The notes under the pieces: generated by a model
Database searches by the model: none
The model's input: only the letters and a program-made list of their open reading frames with translations
Told to the model about the DNA's origin: nothing
Shown: positions 1 to 7,732 of the stretch, in pieces
Layout: each line of letters begins with the position of its first letter
Position numbering within the stretch: the stretch's first letter is position 1
Assembly (NCBI RefSeq): GCF_003323745.1
Contig: NZ_QOIL01000009.1
Span: 248,001-312,000, forward strand
From: Sphaerisporangium album
GTDB lineage: Bacteria; Actinomycetota; Actinomycetes; Streptosporangiales; Streptosporangiaceae
Direction of reading: 5' to 3'
DNA: 64,000 nucleotides
Program-made: the position numbers and the translations under genes

Positions 1-81
1 GCGCAGCCACGCGCCCGTCGGCATGACCGGCACGCTCCGGTAGAAGTACGCGGGCGGTGGCACGTCGCTGGGCGTGCTCAC
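1..81 (-). CDS. N-terminal fragment of a hypothetical protein, cut by the window edge
   Basis: A minus-strand reading frame starts at a GTG (79-81) and stays open for 27 codons to the window edge. A GGAGG Shine-Dalgarno sequence lies at 87-91, five bases before the GTG. The visible residues begin MSTPSDVPPPAYFYRS and are Pro/Tyr-rich, like the disordered N-terminus of an actinobacterial membrane or secreted protein. No domain can be recognised in so short a piece. It would be divergently transcribed from the metalloprotease gene to its right. The call rests on the ribosome binding site and open frame only. Confidence 0.45.
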   Translation of the reverse strand, partial: MSTPSDVPPPAYFYRSVPVMPTGAWLR

Positions 82-382
82 GGTCACCTCCGTCCACCAC
101 CGGTGATCAGGCTGTGCGCCACAGTAATCAGCACTTCAGCGGCGCTCTCGGATACCGCGCCCCGGTTGGGCCGATCCCGGCCGAGCGTTGGCACGCGGCG
201 GTGCCGGCCTTGAACGAACGCCCCCGTGAATAGGCCTCCGTGGGGACGTTTCTGGCCGTGCGCATTCAACGGAGAGGTGGCTCCATCTGGCCATTCACCC
301 CCGTCATGCATGATCGTTTTACTCAGGGGAACTAGCAGGGTCGGATAAGACCCCTGAAAACAGAAGAAAAGAGAAGCAGCCG
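82..382. other. Intergenic region upstream of the metalloprotease gene
   Basis: About 300 bp lies between two divergent genes and I find no supported coding frame in it. An imperfect inverted repeat (CAGGGTC at 336-342, GACCCCTG at 349-356) sits just before the ypfJ start and could form a short leader hairpin. A short purine-rich stretch precedes the ATG at 383. I cannot name a specific promoter. Confidence 0.4.
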
Positions 383-1264
383 ATGGACTTCCGGGACGAT
401 GTCGACCTAGATGCCTCCCAGGTCGAGAACCGTGGAGGCGGCGGTGGATTCCGCGGTGGCGGGCTCGCCATCGGCGGGGGCGCGGCGGGCGTCATCGCCC
501 TGATCGTCGCACTCATATTCGGGATCAATCCGGGTGACGTCACCGGAGGGGGCGGCGGCGGGGACACGGCCGCACAGCCGTCCTCCGATCTCTCCGGCCA
601 GTGCAAGAAGGGCTCGGACGCCGACCAGTCGGAGGACTGCCGAGTCGTCGGCGTGGTCAACAGCATCCAGGCGTACTGGAAGGGCGCCTTCGACCAGTCG
701 GGCAAGGGCGCCTACACCGGGGCCCGCACCGTGCTGTTCTCCCAGGCCGTGGACACGGGCTGCGGGCAGGCGACCTCGCAGGTCGGGCCGTTCTACTGCC
801 CGAGCGACAAGCACGTCTACCTGGACCTGACGTTCTTCGACGAGCTGCAGAGCAAGTTCGGCGCCAGCGGCGGCCCGTTCGCGCAGGCGTACGTGATCGC
901 CCACGAGTACGGCCACCACGTGCAGGACCTGCTGGGCACCATGGAACAGGTCCGCGGCGACAGCCAGGGCCCCGAGAGCGCGTCCGTGCGGCTGGAGCTC
1001 CAGGCGGACTGCTACGCGGGCGTCTGGGCGAAGAACGCCGTGGACACCGGCTTCTACGAGAAGCCCTTCACCGACACCGACATCAAGGAGGCGCTCGACG
1101 CCGCGGCGGCCGTCGGGGACGACAGGATCCAGGAGAAGGCCCAGGGCCGGGTGGATCCCGAAGCCTTCACCCACGGGACGGCGGCCCAGCGCACCAAGTG
1201 GTTCAGCACCGGCTACAAGTCCGGTGAACCGGGTCGGTGCGACACCTTCTCCGGCGGCATCTAA
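383..1264 (+). CDS. ypfJ: YpfJ-family neutral zinc metallopeptidase, membrane anchored
   Basis: The 293-residue protein has a glycine-rich cytoplasmic N-terminus, one membrane segment at about residues 28-48, and an extracytoplasmic peptidase domain. The zinc motif HEYGHH is at residues 174-179, with His174 and His178 as ligands and Glu175 as catalytic base. A downstream ELQADCYAG segment is the usual third-ligand region of this family. The overall build matches the YpfJ (putative neutral zinc metallopeptidase) family, whose substrates are unknown. The ATG at 383 is chosen because the N-terminal Asp-rich opening and the Gly stretch are typical of the family. It stands as a single gene, with no partner visible on the same strand nearby. 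Confidence 0.9.
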   Translation: MDFRDDVDLDASQVENRGGGGGFRGGGLAIGGGAAGVIALIVALIFGINPGDVTGGGGGGDTAAQPSSDLSGQCKKGSDADQSEDCRVVGVVNSIQAYWKGAFDQSGKGAYTGARTVLFSQAVDTGCGQATSQVGPFYCPSDKHVYLDLTFFDELQSKFGASGGPFAQAYVIAHEYGHHVQDLLGTMEQVRGDSQGPESASVRLELQADCYAGVWAKNAVDTGFYEKPFTDTDIKEALDAAAAVGDDRIQEKAQGRVDPEAFTHGTAAQRTKWFSTGYKSGEPGRCDTFSGGI

Positions 1265-1333
1265 GCGCTTCCGCACATCAGCACCAGGACACTGAAGCAG
1301 GCGGCGCATGAAAACTCTCTTAAACTCAATAGG

Positions 1334-1684
1334 GTGATCTTCAAGTCAGTCGGTGACAGACGTCCGTACCCCGAGCACGGCCTTTCCCATCGCGAGTGGG
1401 CGCGCATCCCGCCCCGGCAGGTCAGGCTCGATTCCTTGATCACCACCAAGGCGGTGCTGGACCTGCACTCCCTGCTCGCCAAGGACTCCACGTTCTACGG
1501 CGACCTTTTTCCCCACGTCGTGCAGTGGCAGGGCGAGTACTACCTCGAAGACGGCCTGCACCGGGCGTTGCGGGCGGCGCTCCACCAGCGGTCGGTCCTG
1601 CACGCCCGCGTGCTCGACGTCGACGCCTCCGAGACCCCGGGCGGCCCCGAGGCCGTCCAGGAGGCCGAGCCGCCGAGGTCTTAG
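1334..1684 (+). CDS. Conserved actinobacterial hypothetical protein
   Basis: This is a 116-residue cytoplasmic protein with a GTG start. Its core contains the segments VRLDSLITTK, DSTFYGDLFPHVVQW and YYLEDGLHRALRAAL. I recall this pattern from a small family widespread in Streptomyces and relatives, sometimes labelled VapB-like antitoxin. No toxin gene is adjacent, so that label is doubtful. The DGLHRALRAAL end loosely resembles the DGxHR core of ParB-like nuclease folds, which is only an impression. The C-terminal 25 residues are acidic, Pro-rich and probably disordered. The start could also lie slightly downstream because no strong ribosome binding site is visible. Confidence 0.75.
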   Translation: MIFKSVGDRRPYPEHGLSHREWARIPPRQVRLDSLITTKAVLDLHSLLAKDSTFYGDLFPHVVQWQGEYYLEDGLHRALRAALHQRSVLHARVLDVDASETPGGPEAVQEAEPPRS

Positions 1685-1798
1685 GTAAAACACTTCCCGT
1701 ACGCGCCGCCCGCCGCCCGCGGTGTTCCTAAGCTGCGGACCGTCGCAGGGGCGACACGGCTACAGGCCGCGGGAACGCACGCGTCGGGCGGTTATCGA

Positions 1799-2629
1799 AT
1801 GCGAGATGTCACACAGATCGTGGCGCAGCTCCGGGAGGAGCTCGCCGCCGAGCTGCGCGAACGGGTGCGGCGCCGCCTGGGGGAGCAGTCCACCGAGTGG
1901 CTGGTCGACCAGTTGATGGCGCTGGTCCTGCCATCCGGCGAGGTGTCCTACGCGATCCCCCGGCAGGTGCCGCGGGGCCCCGAGGCGGGCGAGGGCGCGT
2001 ACGCGCCGCGTGTCCCCATCGGTGAGGACGTCCCGGGGCCCGTCCGGGTACAGGACGATCCGCACGCGGAGGCGGGCCGCGCGGACGCGCGGACGTGCGA
2101 CGACTGGGTGGCCGGTGTGGGCGACGAAGGCGGGCGCGCGGCGCGGATCCGGCGCCTCGGCCTCGACCCGGCGTCCCTGCCCGGCTACACCGCGCGGTAC
2201 CGGGCGCTGCGCCGCGAGGTGCTGGAGGCGGAGGGCTACCTTCTCGATGCTCCGCCGAGGGGCGGAGCGCTGATCTCGCCCGCCCACCGCTCCCCGAAGG
2301 CCGAAGCGCTCCTGCGGGAGGCCGGGGACGTGCTGCACGGGCTGCTCTTCGGCGGTGAGGGCGTACGGCTCGACCCTGTGGACCGCGGGTCGATCACGCT
2401 GGCGGTGCCTCGCGCCAAGGCGCACGCCATGGCCGCCCTCGTGGGGGTGCCCGGGGCGGGCCACGTCCCGGGCGACGGCGGGCCGTTCCGGGTCGAGTAC
2501 GGCGAGGTGGCGGGCGGGCTGGTGGGCGGTGCCCTGGCCGCGGCGCTGTGCCTGGTCAACGACCTGATGATCAACGAGCGGTCCCTGTGCGGCCGCGCGG
2601 AGGACGGCGGAGGCGCCCCAGGCCGTTAG
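1799..2629 (+). CDS. Hypothetical protein, unknown function
   Basis: A 276-residue soluble protein with no signal peptide or membrane segment. It opens with an amphipathic charged helix (residues 1-45, rich in Arg and Glu). The middle is acidic and of low complexity. The last 130 residues look folded and contain short motifs such as GALISPAHRSPKAEALLREA and FRVEYGEVAGG. I do not recognise a family. Codon use (strong GC third-position bias) and a stable frame support it as real. It is convergent with the small secreted-protein gene to the right, with a hairpin between them. Confidence 0.6.
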   Translation: MRDVTQIVAQLREELAAELRERVRRRLGEQSTEWLVDQLMALVLPSGEVSYAIPRQVPRGPEAGEGAYAPRVPIGEDVPGPVRVQDDPHAEAGRADARTCDDWVAGVGDEGGRAARIRRLGLDPASLPGYTARYRALRREVLEAEGYLLDAPPRGGALISPAHRSPKAEALLREAGDVLHGLLFGGEGVRLDPVDRGSITLAVPRAKAHAMAALVGVPGAGHVPGDGGPFRVEYGEVAGGLVGGALAAALCLVNDLMINERSLCGRAEDGGGAPGR

Positions 2630-2677
2630 CCGCGCCGCCGCCGGGACGCGCCGCCGCCGGGGCCCGGAGCCACAAAG

Positions 2678-2711
2678 GTCGCCCCGCGAGGAAGGTCCCT
2701 CCCGGGGCGAC
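2678..2711. terminator. Inverted repeat between convergent genes, probable bidirectional terminator
   Basis: GTCGCCCCG at 2678-2686 pairs with CGGGGCGAC at 2703-2711, a perfect 9-bp stem with a 16-base loop. It lies between two genes that point at each other. There is no clear T-tract, which is common in actinomycetes. Confidence 0.55.
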
Positions 2712-2766
2712 GGAGAGGCGGCCACGAGACGGCTCACCTCTCGCGGACGGGCCGGCGCGCCGACGG

Positions 2767-3060
2767 CTAGTGCCGCCTGGTCTGGCGCTTGGCGTGGTGC
2801 TTCTTCTTGTGGTGGCTCATGGCGTGCTTCTTGTGCTTGGCGTGCTTCTTCGTGTGGTGCCCGGAGGCACGCTTCTTCTTGTGATGGCCGCGCTTGGAAG
2901 AGCAACGCTTGCCCTTGCAGGTCGTCAGCGGGTCCGCGCTCGGAGCCGCGACCACGGACGTGGGAGCGGTGGCCGCGGCGGCGGAGTGCACCGCGAGCGC
3001 GCTCGGGACGACGAGCGCGGAGGCCACCAGGAAACCGGCGGCAAGTGCTTGTCTGAGCAT
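2767..3060 (-). CDS. Small secreted protein with a histidine/lysine-rich tail
   Basis: The 97-residue product has a clear Sec signal peptide (about residues 1-30, hydrophobic core then AAAA) and a short linker with two cysteines (C48, C53). The final 43 residues (55-97) are made almost entirely of His, Lys and Arg: I count 12 His and about 13 Lys, in HHKKK and HAKHKKH blocks. The exported tail is therefore very basic and could bind polyanions such as wall teichoic acid or nucleic acid, or chelate metals; this is inference from composition. No family is recognised. Upstream, 3061-3323 is non-coding. Confidence 0.7.
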   Translation of the reverse strand: MLRQALAAGFLVASALVVPSALAVHSAAAATAPTSVVAAPSADPLTTCKGKRCSSKRGHHKKKRASGHHTKKHAKHKKHAMSHHKKKHHAKRQTRRH

Positions 3061-3323
3061 AAGAAGATCACTCCGTTGTCGAGACGGTCTGAAGAACCCG
3101 AGCGATCGCCGGGCGGACGGAGCGTCGAATTGGCTTACTTGGGATAGCCCAAAACGCCCCGAAAACTACGAACCTCACGCTAACTGGGCGAAATTCTGCG
3201 ACCTGCCCATAAGAGGCAAAGCCTTGGTTCGAGCGTTCCGAGCGGTTCTGGGCCGTACCGGACGTGCCGCCGGGGAGGCGTTAATCGGTTGACGGGTGCC
3301 GCCGGTCCGGAAAGCCTGAGCGG

Positions 3324-3845
3324 ATGCTGATACGCCGCGAGCTCCCCGCCGACATCCCCCGCATCCGAGAGGTGCACGCCGCCGCGTTCGCCTCCGGGGC
3401 CACGTCCGGCCAGGTCGCCGTGGAGGCGGGCCTGGTAGACGCGCTGCGGGCGTGCGACGCCTGGATACCGGAGCTGTCGCTGGTGGCCACGGCCCCCGAC
3501 GGCACGATCGCCGGCCACGTGGTGTGCACCCGCGCGGCCGTGGGCGCCATCCCCGCGCTGGGTCTGGGCCCGCTCGGGGTGGTGCCCGCGTTCCAGCGCC
3601 AGGGCGTCGGCCACGCCCTCATGCACGCCGTGCTCGGCGCCGCGGACGCCCTCGGAGAGCCGCTCGTCGTCCTGCTGGGCCACACGGACTACTACCCGCG
3701 GTTCGGCTTCCGCCCGGCCGCGGAGTACGGGATCACCCCACCGGTCCCGGAATGGGCCTCCCACTTCCAGACGCGCACGCTGACCACGTACACACCGGAA
3801 ATACGGGGCAAATTCGAGTACGCCCAGCCTTTCTATGACATATAG
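3324..3845 (+). CDS. GNAT-family N-acetyltransferase (YhbS-like)
   Basis: The 173-residue protein begins MLIRRELPADIPRI, the standard beta1-alpha1 opening of GNAT enzymes. The acetyl-CoA pyrophosphate-binding signature is present as VVPAFQRQGVGHALM at about residues 86-100. The later segment LLGHTDYYPRFGFRPA is typical of the YhbS branch. The substrate is unknown. It is the last gene before the tRNA-Ser element and belongs to the host side of the insertion. A hairpin (3925-3951) follows it. Confidence 0.88.
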   Translation: MLIRRELPADIPRIREVHAAAFASGATSGQVAVEAGLVDALRACDAWIPELSLVATAPDGTIAGHVVCTRAAVGAIPALGLGPLGVVPAFQRQGVGHALMHAVLGAADALGEPLVVLLGHTDYYPRFGFRPAAEYGITPPVPEWASHFQTRTLTTYTPEIRGKFEYAQPFYDI

Positions 3846-3924
3846 CCACTAGCGGACATTAGGGCGGGTGCGAGGCAGGTGCCCCCCGTACCGGAGATGT
3901 CCGGCACGAGGCCCGGCAACAGGA

Positions 3925-3951
3925 AAGCCCGTTCCGCGATGGAACGGGCTT
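3925..3951. terminator. Strong hairpin, inferred original terminator of tRNA-Ser
   Basis: AAGCCCGTTCC (3925-3935) and GGAACGGGCTT (3941-3951) form a perfect 11-bp stem with a 5-base loop. On the minus strand it is followed by TTTCC. It sits 22 bp outside the displaced tRNA 3' copy at 3973. Removing the inserted element would place it just downstream of the tRNA-Ser gene, so I infer it was the tRNA terminator. It may now end transcription of the GNAT gene. Confidence 0.65.
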
Positions 3952-3972
3952 CTGTGTGCTGCCTGGACGGCC

Positions 3973-3998
3973 TGGCGGTGGAGGTGGGATTTGAACCC
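3973..3998 (-). repeat. Displaced attachment site: copy of the tRNA-Ser 3' end
   Basis: These 26 bases are identical to 10779-10804, which is the 3' end of the intact tRNA-Ser gene: CCA, discriminator, acceptor strand and most of the T-arm. Identity starts exactly at the CCA end. Past 3998 the tRNA sequence is not continued, so this is a displaced end-fragment and not a second tRNA. It marks the far boundary of the integrated element. Confidence 0.85.
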
Positions 3999-4426
3999 GC
4001 CATCCCTACCGCTGCAAGCTGCTGTGATTCGCACCGTAGCAGCTCAGGGGCGAACGAGGGTAGACGTAGGGAGACAGGACAGCACGAGGGTAGACGAAAT
4101 GTGCTGCCAATTTGCAGCACCGATGATCTTGAGAGAGGCGACGCACGGGCAGCACGATGTGCTCCACCTCGATGCCGCCCGTACCGACCCAACGCGTTCC
4201 CACGGGCGAGAGGGTAGGAAACCCCAGGTCAACGGACGGCCAAACGCCTGGCGGCACTACGGAGGGACCCCGCTCCGCCCCGCAGGCGCAGGGCTGTCCA
4301 TATCTGGACACGTCCGTGATATCCGGCCTTGATCGGGGAAAGGGCGTCTACGCCGTCGGCGGGGCGCACACCCCGGTCGGATGGCGGTGAAGTCCGGGAC
4401 AGAAAGAACAAGAAGAGAGGGTCGCC
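3999..4426. other. Element end region with repeats, no gene
   Basis: This 428-bp stretch has no convincing reading frame. It holds a stem-loop (AGCTGCT 4017-4023, AGCAGCT 4038-4044), a direct repeat (4054-4066 and 4084-4096), a second inverted repeat (GTGCTGC/GCAGCAC near 4101-4120), and three motifs also found at the other element end: TAGCAGCTCAG at 4037, AAATGTGCTG at 4097 and ATGATCTTGA at 4123. This is the pattern expected of integrase arm sites next to an attachment core. Confidence 0.6.
4054..4096. repeat. 13-bp direct repeat pair, candidate integrase arm-type sites
   Basis: ACGAGGGTAGACG occurs at 4054-4066 and again at 4084-4096, exactly 30 bp apart (about three helical turns). Spacing on the same DNA face next to an attachment core fits arm-type binding sites for a tyrosine integrase. 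Function is inferred. Confidence 0.55.
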
Positions 4427-4756
4427 ATGCGGACCGCATCCACACGCCGGAAGGCCGGGCTGTTACTCCTGGGAACAACGCTGGTGGGCGGGCTGTTAGC
4501 CACCGCCCCGCCGGCCAGTGCCGCCAACTGGAACTGCAGGGTCGTCACGGCGCAGGACGTGCGATGGTTCGCCTCCTCCACCGGGACCGCGACCAGCCCT
4601 CCGTACAGCCTGTCCAACGGCTCGGTGTTCAAGAGCTTCGGCGTGGCCAACGGCCGGTACAGCGCCCAGATCGTCAACCCGATCGCGGCCGCGGGCTGGG
4701 TGACCGCCGACAGCCGGTACGTATCGCTGGTGGCGGACGGCTACTGCAACTGGTGA
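4427..4756 (+). CDS. Secreted small SH3-like protein
   Basis: The 109-residue precursor has a twin-Arg-containing basic N-terminus, a hydrophobic core and a cleavage-like ASA site around residues 31-33. The mature part has two cysteines (in WNCR and GYCNW) that could form a disulfide. It also has alternating beta-type segments such as GRYSAQIVN and GWVTADSRYVSL, resembling bacterial SH3b domains that bind cell wall or glycans. A GAGAGGG sequence precedes the ATG. It lies inside the element as a single gene followed by its own strong hairpin, so it is probably element cargo. Function is not known. Confidence 0.7.
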   Translation: MRTASTRRKAGLLLLGTTLVGGLLATAPPASAANWNCRVVTAQDVRWFASSTGTATSPPYSLSNGSVFKSFGVANGRYSAQIVNPIAAAGWVTADSRYVSLVADGYCNW

Positions 4757-4827
4757 CCACGATCCACCTGCCGGGCCTGTCTGAGGGGCTCGCCGAGATG
4801 GACGTGGAGTAGGGCTGTAGATCGCAA

Positions 4828-4867
4828 ACGGCGCCCCGCATCCCCTCCTGGGAGGGCGGGGCGCCGT
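4828..4867 (+). terminator. Terminator hairpin after the secreted protein gene
   Basis: A perfect 12-bp stem runs from ACGGCGCCCCGC (4828-4839) to GCGGGGCGCCGT (4856-4867), with further partial pairing inside the loop. It follows the stop codon at 4756 by about 70 bp. Third-position T-tracts are absent, as is normal here. Confidence 0.7.
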
Positions 4868-5103
4868 CGTCGTGCCGGGGGCGCTTCGTAGGATCGGCCC
4901 GTACCGCGCGACCTCGGCGGAGCATCAAGGAGCCGAGCGGGCCAGAAATGGCGACGCCCCGCTACCCGGAGGGCGACGGGGCGGGAGGCTACCGGGAGCC
5001 CCTCTCCCGGTCGAGCTCGACGCGCCGCCCGTCCGGCGTCACGACCATCCGAAATCGATCCCGGCCCGGCCGCCCGGCGCTCAGCCACCCGAGGTAGGCC
5101 GCC

Positions 5104-5370
5104 CTACACCGAGGTCGAGATGCGCACCAGCACGCCGTCCCGGGTGAGGGCGAACCACGCGCGACCGTTGCACAGCTCGACCGGGATGCTCAGGGTGTCG
5201 GCCCACTGCTCGATGATCTGGACCTGCCGGGCGAGGTCCTGCGGGACCGGCACCGCGCGTACCCCTGGACCTTCCAGGTACCAGGTCAGCGACGGCAGGT
5301 CGGGGTGCTCGCGTTCGAGCTCGGCCATGACGTCGACCGGCGGCCGTGCCGGGCACGACGCACGGGTCAC
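5104..5370 (-). CDS. Small hypothetical protein, element-associated type
   Basis: An 88-residue soluble protein whose clearest segment is VMAELEREHPDLPSLTWYL, followed by a helix (ARQVQIIEQWADTL) and a short C-terminal strand pair. Similar small proteins occur, as I recall, in actinomycete integrative elements and plasmids without known function. It lies directly downstream of, and on the same strand as, a small zinc-ribbon gene, 53 bp away, so the two probably form one transcript. The start could be the internal GTG/ATG near the VMAEL segment, because the first 13 residues look unlike a folded start. Confidence 0.55.
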   Translation of the reverse strand: MTRASCPARPPVDVMAELEREHPDLPSLTWYLEGPGVRAVPVPQDLARQVQIIEQWADTLSIPVELCNGRAWFALTRDGVLVRISTSV

Positions 5371-5423
5371 CGCGTCCCGTAGCTCGGCGAAACGCCGCAG
5401 GTGGTTGGCTCAAGGTGGGGAGT

Positions 5424-5669
5424 TCAGCCCTCATCGCCGAAGCGTCGGCATCCGGTGCAGGAGAACACCGGCCACAGTCGGCCGTGCACTTGCACATGAC
5501 CAGCGGAGTGCAGGCGCTGCGTGACAGCACCGCAGCGGAGGCAGGCCAGGCCGTGCAGGCGGGCGATGCTGAGATGATCTCCTGCCGGTATCGGCGCCGA
5601 CGGCGGCGTTACCCCTGCCATGCCTTTCCCATCTGCTTGTGCCTCTTGGACAGTCAGATGGTGTGTCAC
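5424..5669 (-). CDS. Small zinc-ribbon protein, element-associated type
   Basis: The 81-residue protein contains two Cys-x2-Cys knuckles (ACLRCG and SCTGC) about 26 residues apart, the layout of a zinc ribbon. The segment LHGLACLRCGAV followed by SAGHVQV is a pattern I associate with small proteins carried on Streptomyces integrative elements. No enzymatic domain is present. The gene is upstream of the 88-residue gene on the same strand. The competing frame 5081-5530 lacks such motifs and is treated as a shadow. Confidence 0.6.
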   Translation of the reverse strand: MTHHLTVQEAQADGKGMAGVTPPSAPIPAGDHLSIARLHGLACLRCGAVTQRLHSAGHVQVHGRLWPVFSCTGCRRFGDEG

Positions 5670-5715
5670 CGCCCGCAGAACAAGTGACCCAACGTGGGTT
5701 AGCTGGGTTACCGCA

Positions 5716-6813
5716 TCAGGTTGCGTTGCACCATTCCGCGAAGTTGGTCAAGGACTCGGCATCGGCTCGCTTCAGCCTGCGCAGCGTAGCTGCGTCTTCC
5801 CGAACCCACCGATGATCGCGTGTGTGCTGAGGGGCAATCTTTCGGGCGACCTTGAGGGATTCGAAGGCGTCATCGGGAAGGCCAGCCCACAGTTGGGCGC
5901 GCCCGAGTTCGATGTAGAACCCGGAACGGCGCTCGGCAGGGAGATCGTGCGGCGGTGCCCATTTGCGAGCGACGTCCAGTGCTCGGGTCACGTGGTCGCT
6001 GCCGAGGCTGACGGCGACGGAGACCTCGTGGATTCGTACCGACGAAGGTCCGAACGCTGTGCCGTCGTATACGCCTTCGAGGATCTGATCGCCTAGCCTT
6101 CGGGCTTCGGCGAGGTGCGTTTCTGAGGCGGTCGCGTTCAACGCCCGACCTGCGATGACGGCAGCCCGCATGTGGAGTGCGCCGCGGCTTGCCAACGCCT
6201 CCACCTGGTCAGTTCGGGGTGCGACATCGATGGCTCGTTCAAGGGCGCGTAGGCCGGCGGCATGGGCCTGGGCGGCGAAGAAGGTCTCCGTTCGGACGTA
6301 GGCGACGGTCGCGTCCAGGACCTCGTCTTGAGCGTGGGGTGCGGCCCAGCGGATGAGGTCCACCAGGCGTGCTGAGAGGTCATAGGAACCGATCTTGTAC
6401 GCGACGGCGTCGGCCGATCGGCAGGCCGAGACAACAAGTCGGGCCATCTCCTGTCGGTTTCCGGGCGGAGCGGAATGGAAGGCCCGGAACAGCTCGGCGA
6501 GCAGGTCTGGCAGATGACGAATGATCTGCACGTATTGGGCCGCAAGGCGCCAGCCGACAGCATCGTCGACCATGGCACGAAGTTCCTGCATGGGACGGAC
6601 GGGACCGTCGTCGGGGATGTCGTAGGTGGCGATAGCGGCCGAGAGGGCGGGGATGGCCTGCTGGAGCTGAGATCGCGCCCGCTCGCGGTCTTCCAGGAGT
6701 ACCGAGGGGTCGATCCGCAAGGCTCCGGCTATGGCTTCAAGGACGTTCTCCCCAACGCCCCGTGCGCCGCGTTCGATCTTTCTGTGATCCTTCTGAGCTG
6801 CAGGAAGACCTCC
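5716..6813 (-). pseudogene. XRE-family regulator lacking most of its helix-turn-helix
   Basis: The C-terminal 334 residues are an all-helical TPR-like region (repeated A-x3-Y and LxxA patterns) usual in actinomycete XRE regulators with C-terminal helical repeats. Reading upstream in the same frame gives HRKIERGARGVGENV followed by LEAIAGALRIDPSVLL, the last two helices of an XRE HTH. The frame then meets the stop codon (6814-6816) of the imine-reductase gene, so the first ~45 residues of the HTH are missing. The longest start now available is TTG at 6720, which leaves out the DNA-binding domain. Third-position GC looks lower than in neighbours. Most likely a 5'-truncated gene. Confidence 0.6.
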
Positions 6814-7701
6814 TCACCGAGGGTTCAGGATCTCGGTGATCCGGAGGAACCCGTCTGTGCCGTGACCCCGTCCGATGGCGCGGCGCGCCAGGCCTTCGGC
6901 CGCACGCATCACGCCCGCATCGATGCCATGGGCCTCGGAGGTGTGGACTATGTGGGCCATGGACGATACCGCCGAGGTGATCGGGTTGCCCTCGCCGGAG
7001 AAGCTGCCGCTGTCCACTTCCTCCGCGGACTGCTCGAAGATCGGTGGGAGAATCGCGCCGATGCCCTTGGCGAACGGTGCCAGCTCCCGCGCGCTGACCC
7101 CCTCAGCCCTCGCCACGGCCAGTGCGTGCGCATAGCCCGCCATCGCGGTCCAGAAGATGTCGAGCAAGGCGATGTCGTAAGCGGCCGCCCGCCCGATTTC
7201 CTCACCGAGGTGGGTGTGGGTGCCACCCAGCGCGTCCAGCGCCAGCCGGTGCTGGCGGTAAAGCTCTTCGGGGCCGCTGTGGAGGAACACCGCGGCCGGT
7301 GTTCCGATGGTCGTGGTCGGCGTCATGATCGCACCGTCCAGGTACCCGATGCCTTGCTCGGCCGCCCAGGCCTCGGTGTCCCGGGCCCGGTCGGGGGTGT
7401 CGGCGGTCAAATTCACGACCGTGCGCCCCTTGAGCGCGTCGGTGACCGCACCGCGCCGGACAATGGCGTCCACCGCGTCGTAGTTCACCACGCAGACCAC
7501 AGTCAACCTGCTTGCGGCGACCGCCGCTTCGGGCGATCGGGCACCGACCGCGCCCCGCTCGACCAACTCACGATCCTTGCCCGGCGTCCGGTTCCAGACC
7601 GTGGTCCGCATGCCAGCATCCAGGAAGGCGCCGGTCAGGGCCCGGCCCATCGGCCCCAGGCCGAGCACGGTGACGGCAGACTGTTCGGTGTGCGAGGTCA
7701 T
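6814..7701 (-). CDS. NAD(P)-dependent oxidoreductase, imine reductase / beta-hydroxyacid dehydrogenase family
   Basis: The 295-residue enzyme opens with a Rossmann fold (TVLGLGPMGRALTGAF, GxGxMG motif at about residues 13-18) and VWNRT for NADP phosphate contact. The all-alpha second half (AAAYDIALLDIFWTAMAGYAHALA) is the dimerisation domain of 6PGDH-like imine reductases. These enzymes reduce cyclic imines or hydroxy acids; the physiological substrate cannot be told. It is divergent from an HxlR regulator only 31 bp away, the usual paired arrangement. Both are probably cargo of the tRNA-Ser element. Its stop codon abuts the remains of the XRE gene. Confidence 0.85.
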   Translation of the reverse strand: MTSHTEQSAVTVLGLGPMGRALTGAFLDAGMRTTVWNRTPGKDRELVERGAVGARSPEAAVAASRLTVVCVVNYDAVDAIVRRGAVTDALKGRTVVNLTADTPDRARDTEAWAAEQGIGYLDGAIMTPTTTIGTPAAVFLHSGPEELYRQHRLALDALGGTHTHLGEEIGRAAAYDIALLDIFWTAMAGYAHALAVARAEGVSARELAPFAKGIGAILPPIFEQSAEEVDSGSFSGEGNPITSAVSSMAHIVHTSEAHGIDAGVMRAAEGLARRAIGRGHGTDGFLRITEILNPR

Positions 7702-7732
7702 GCCTCAACTCCTCAATAAGAAATAGCAAACG

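Noticed and set aside
1334-1684. Toxin-antitoxin module
   Set aside because: The small protein may be labelled VapB-like, but no toxin gene is adjacent and the sequence lacks a clear antitoxin fold.
3973-4044. Second tRNA gene at the left attachment site
   Set aside because: Only the 26-bp 3' end matches tRNA-Ser. No anticodon arm or 5' acceptor follows, so it is an attachment fragment.
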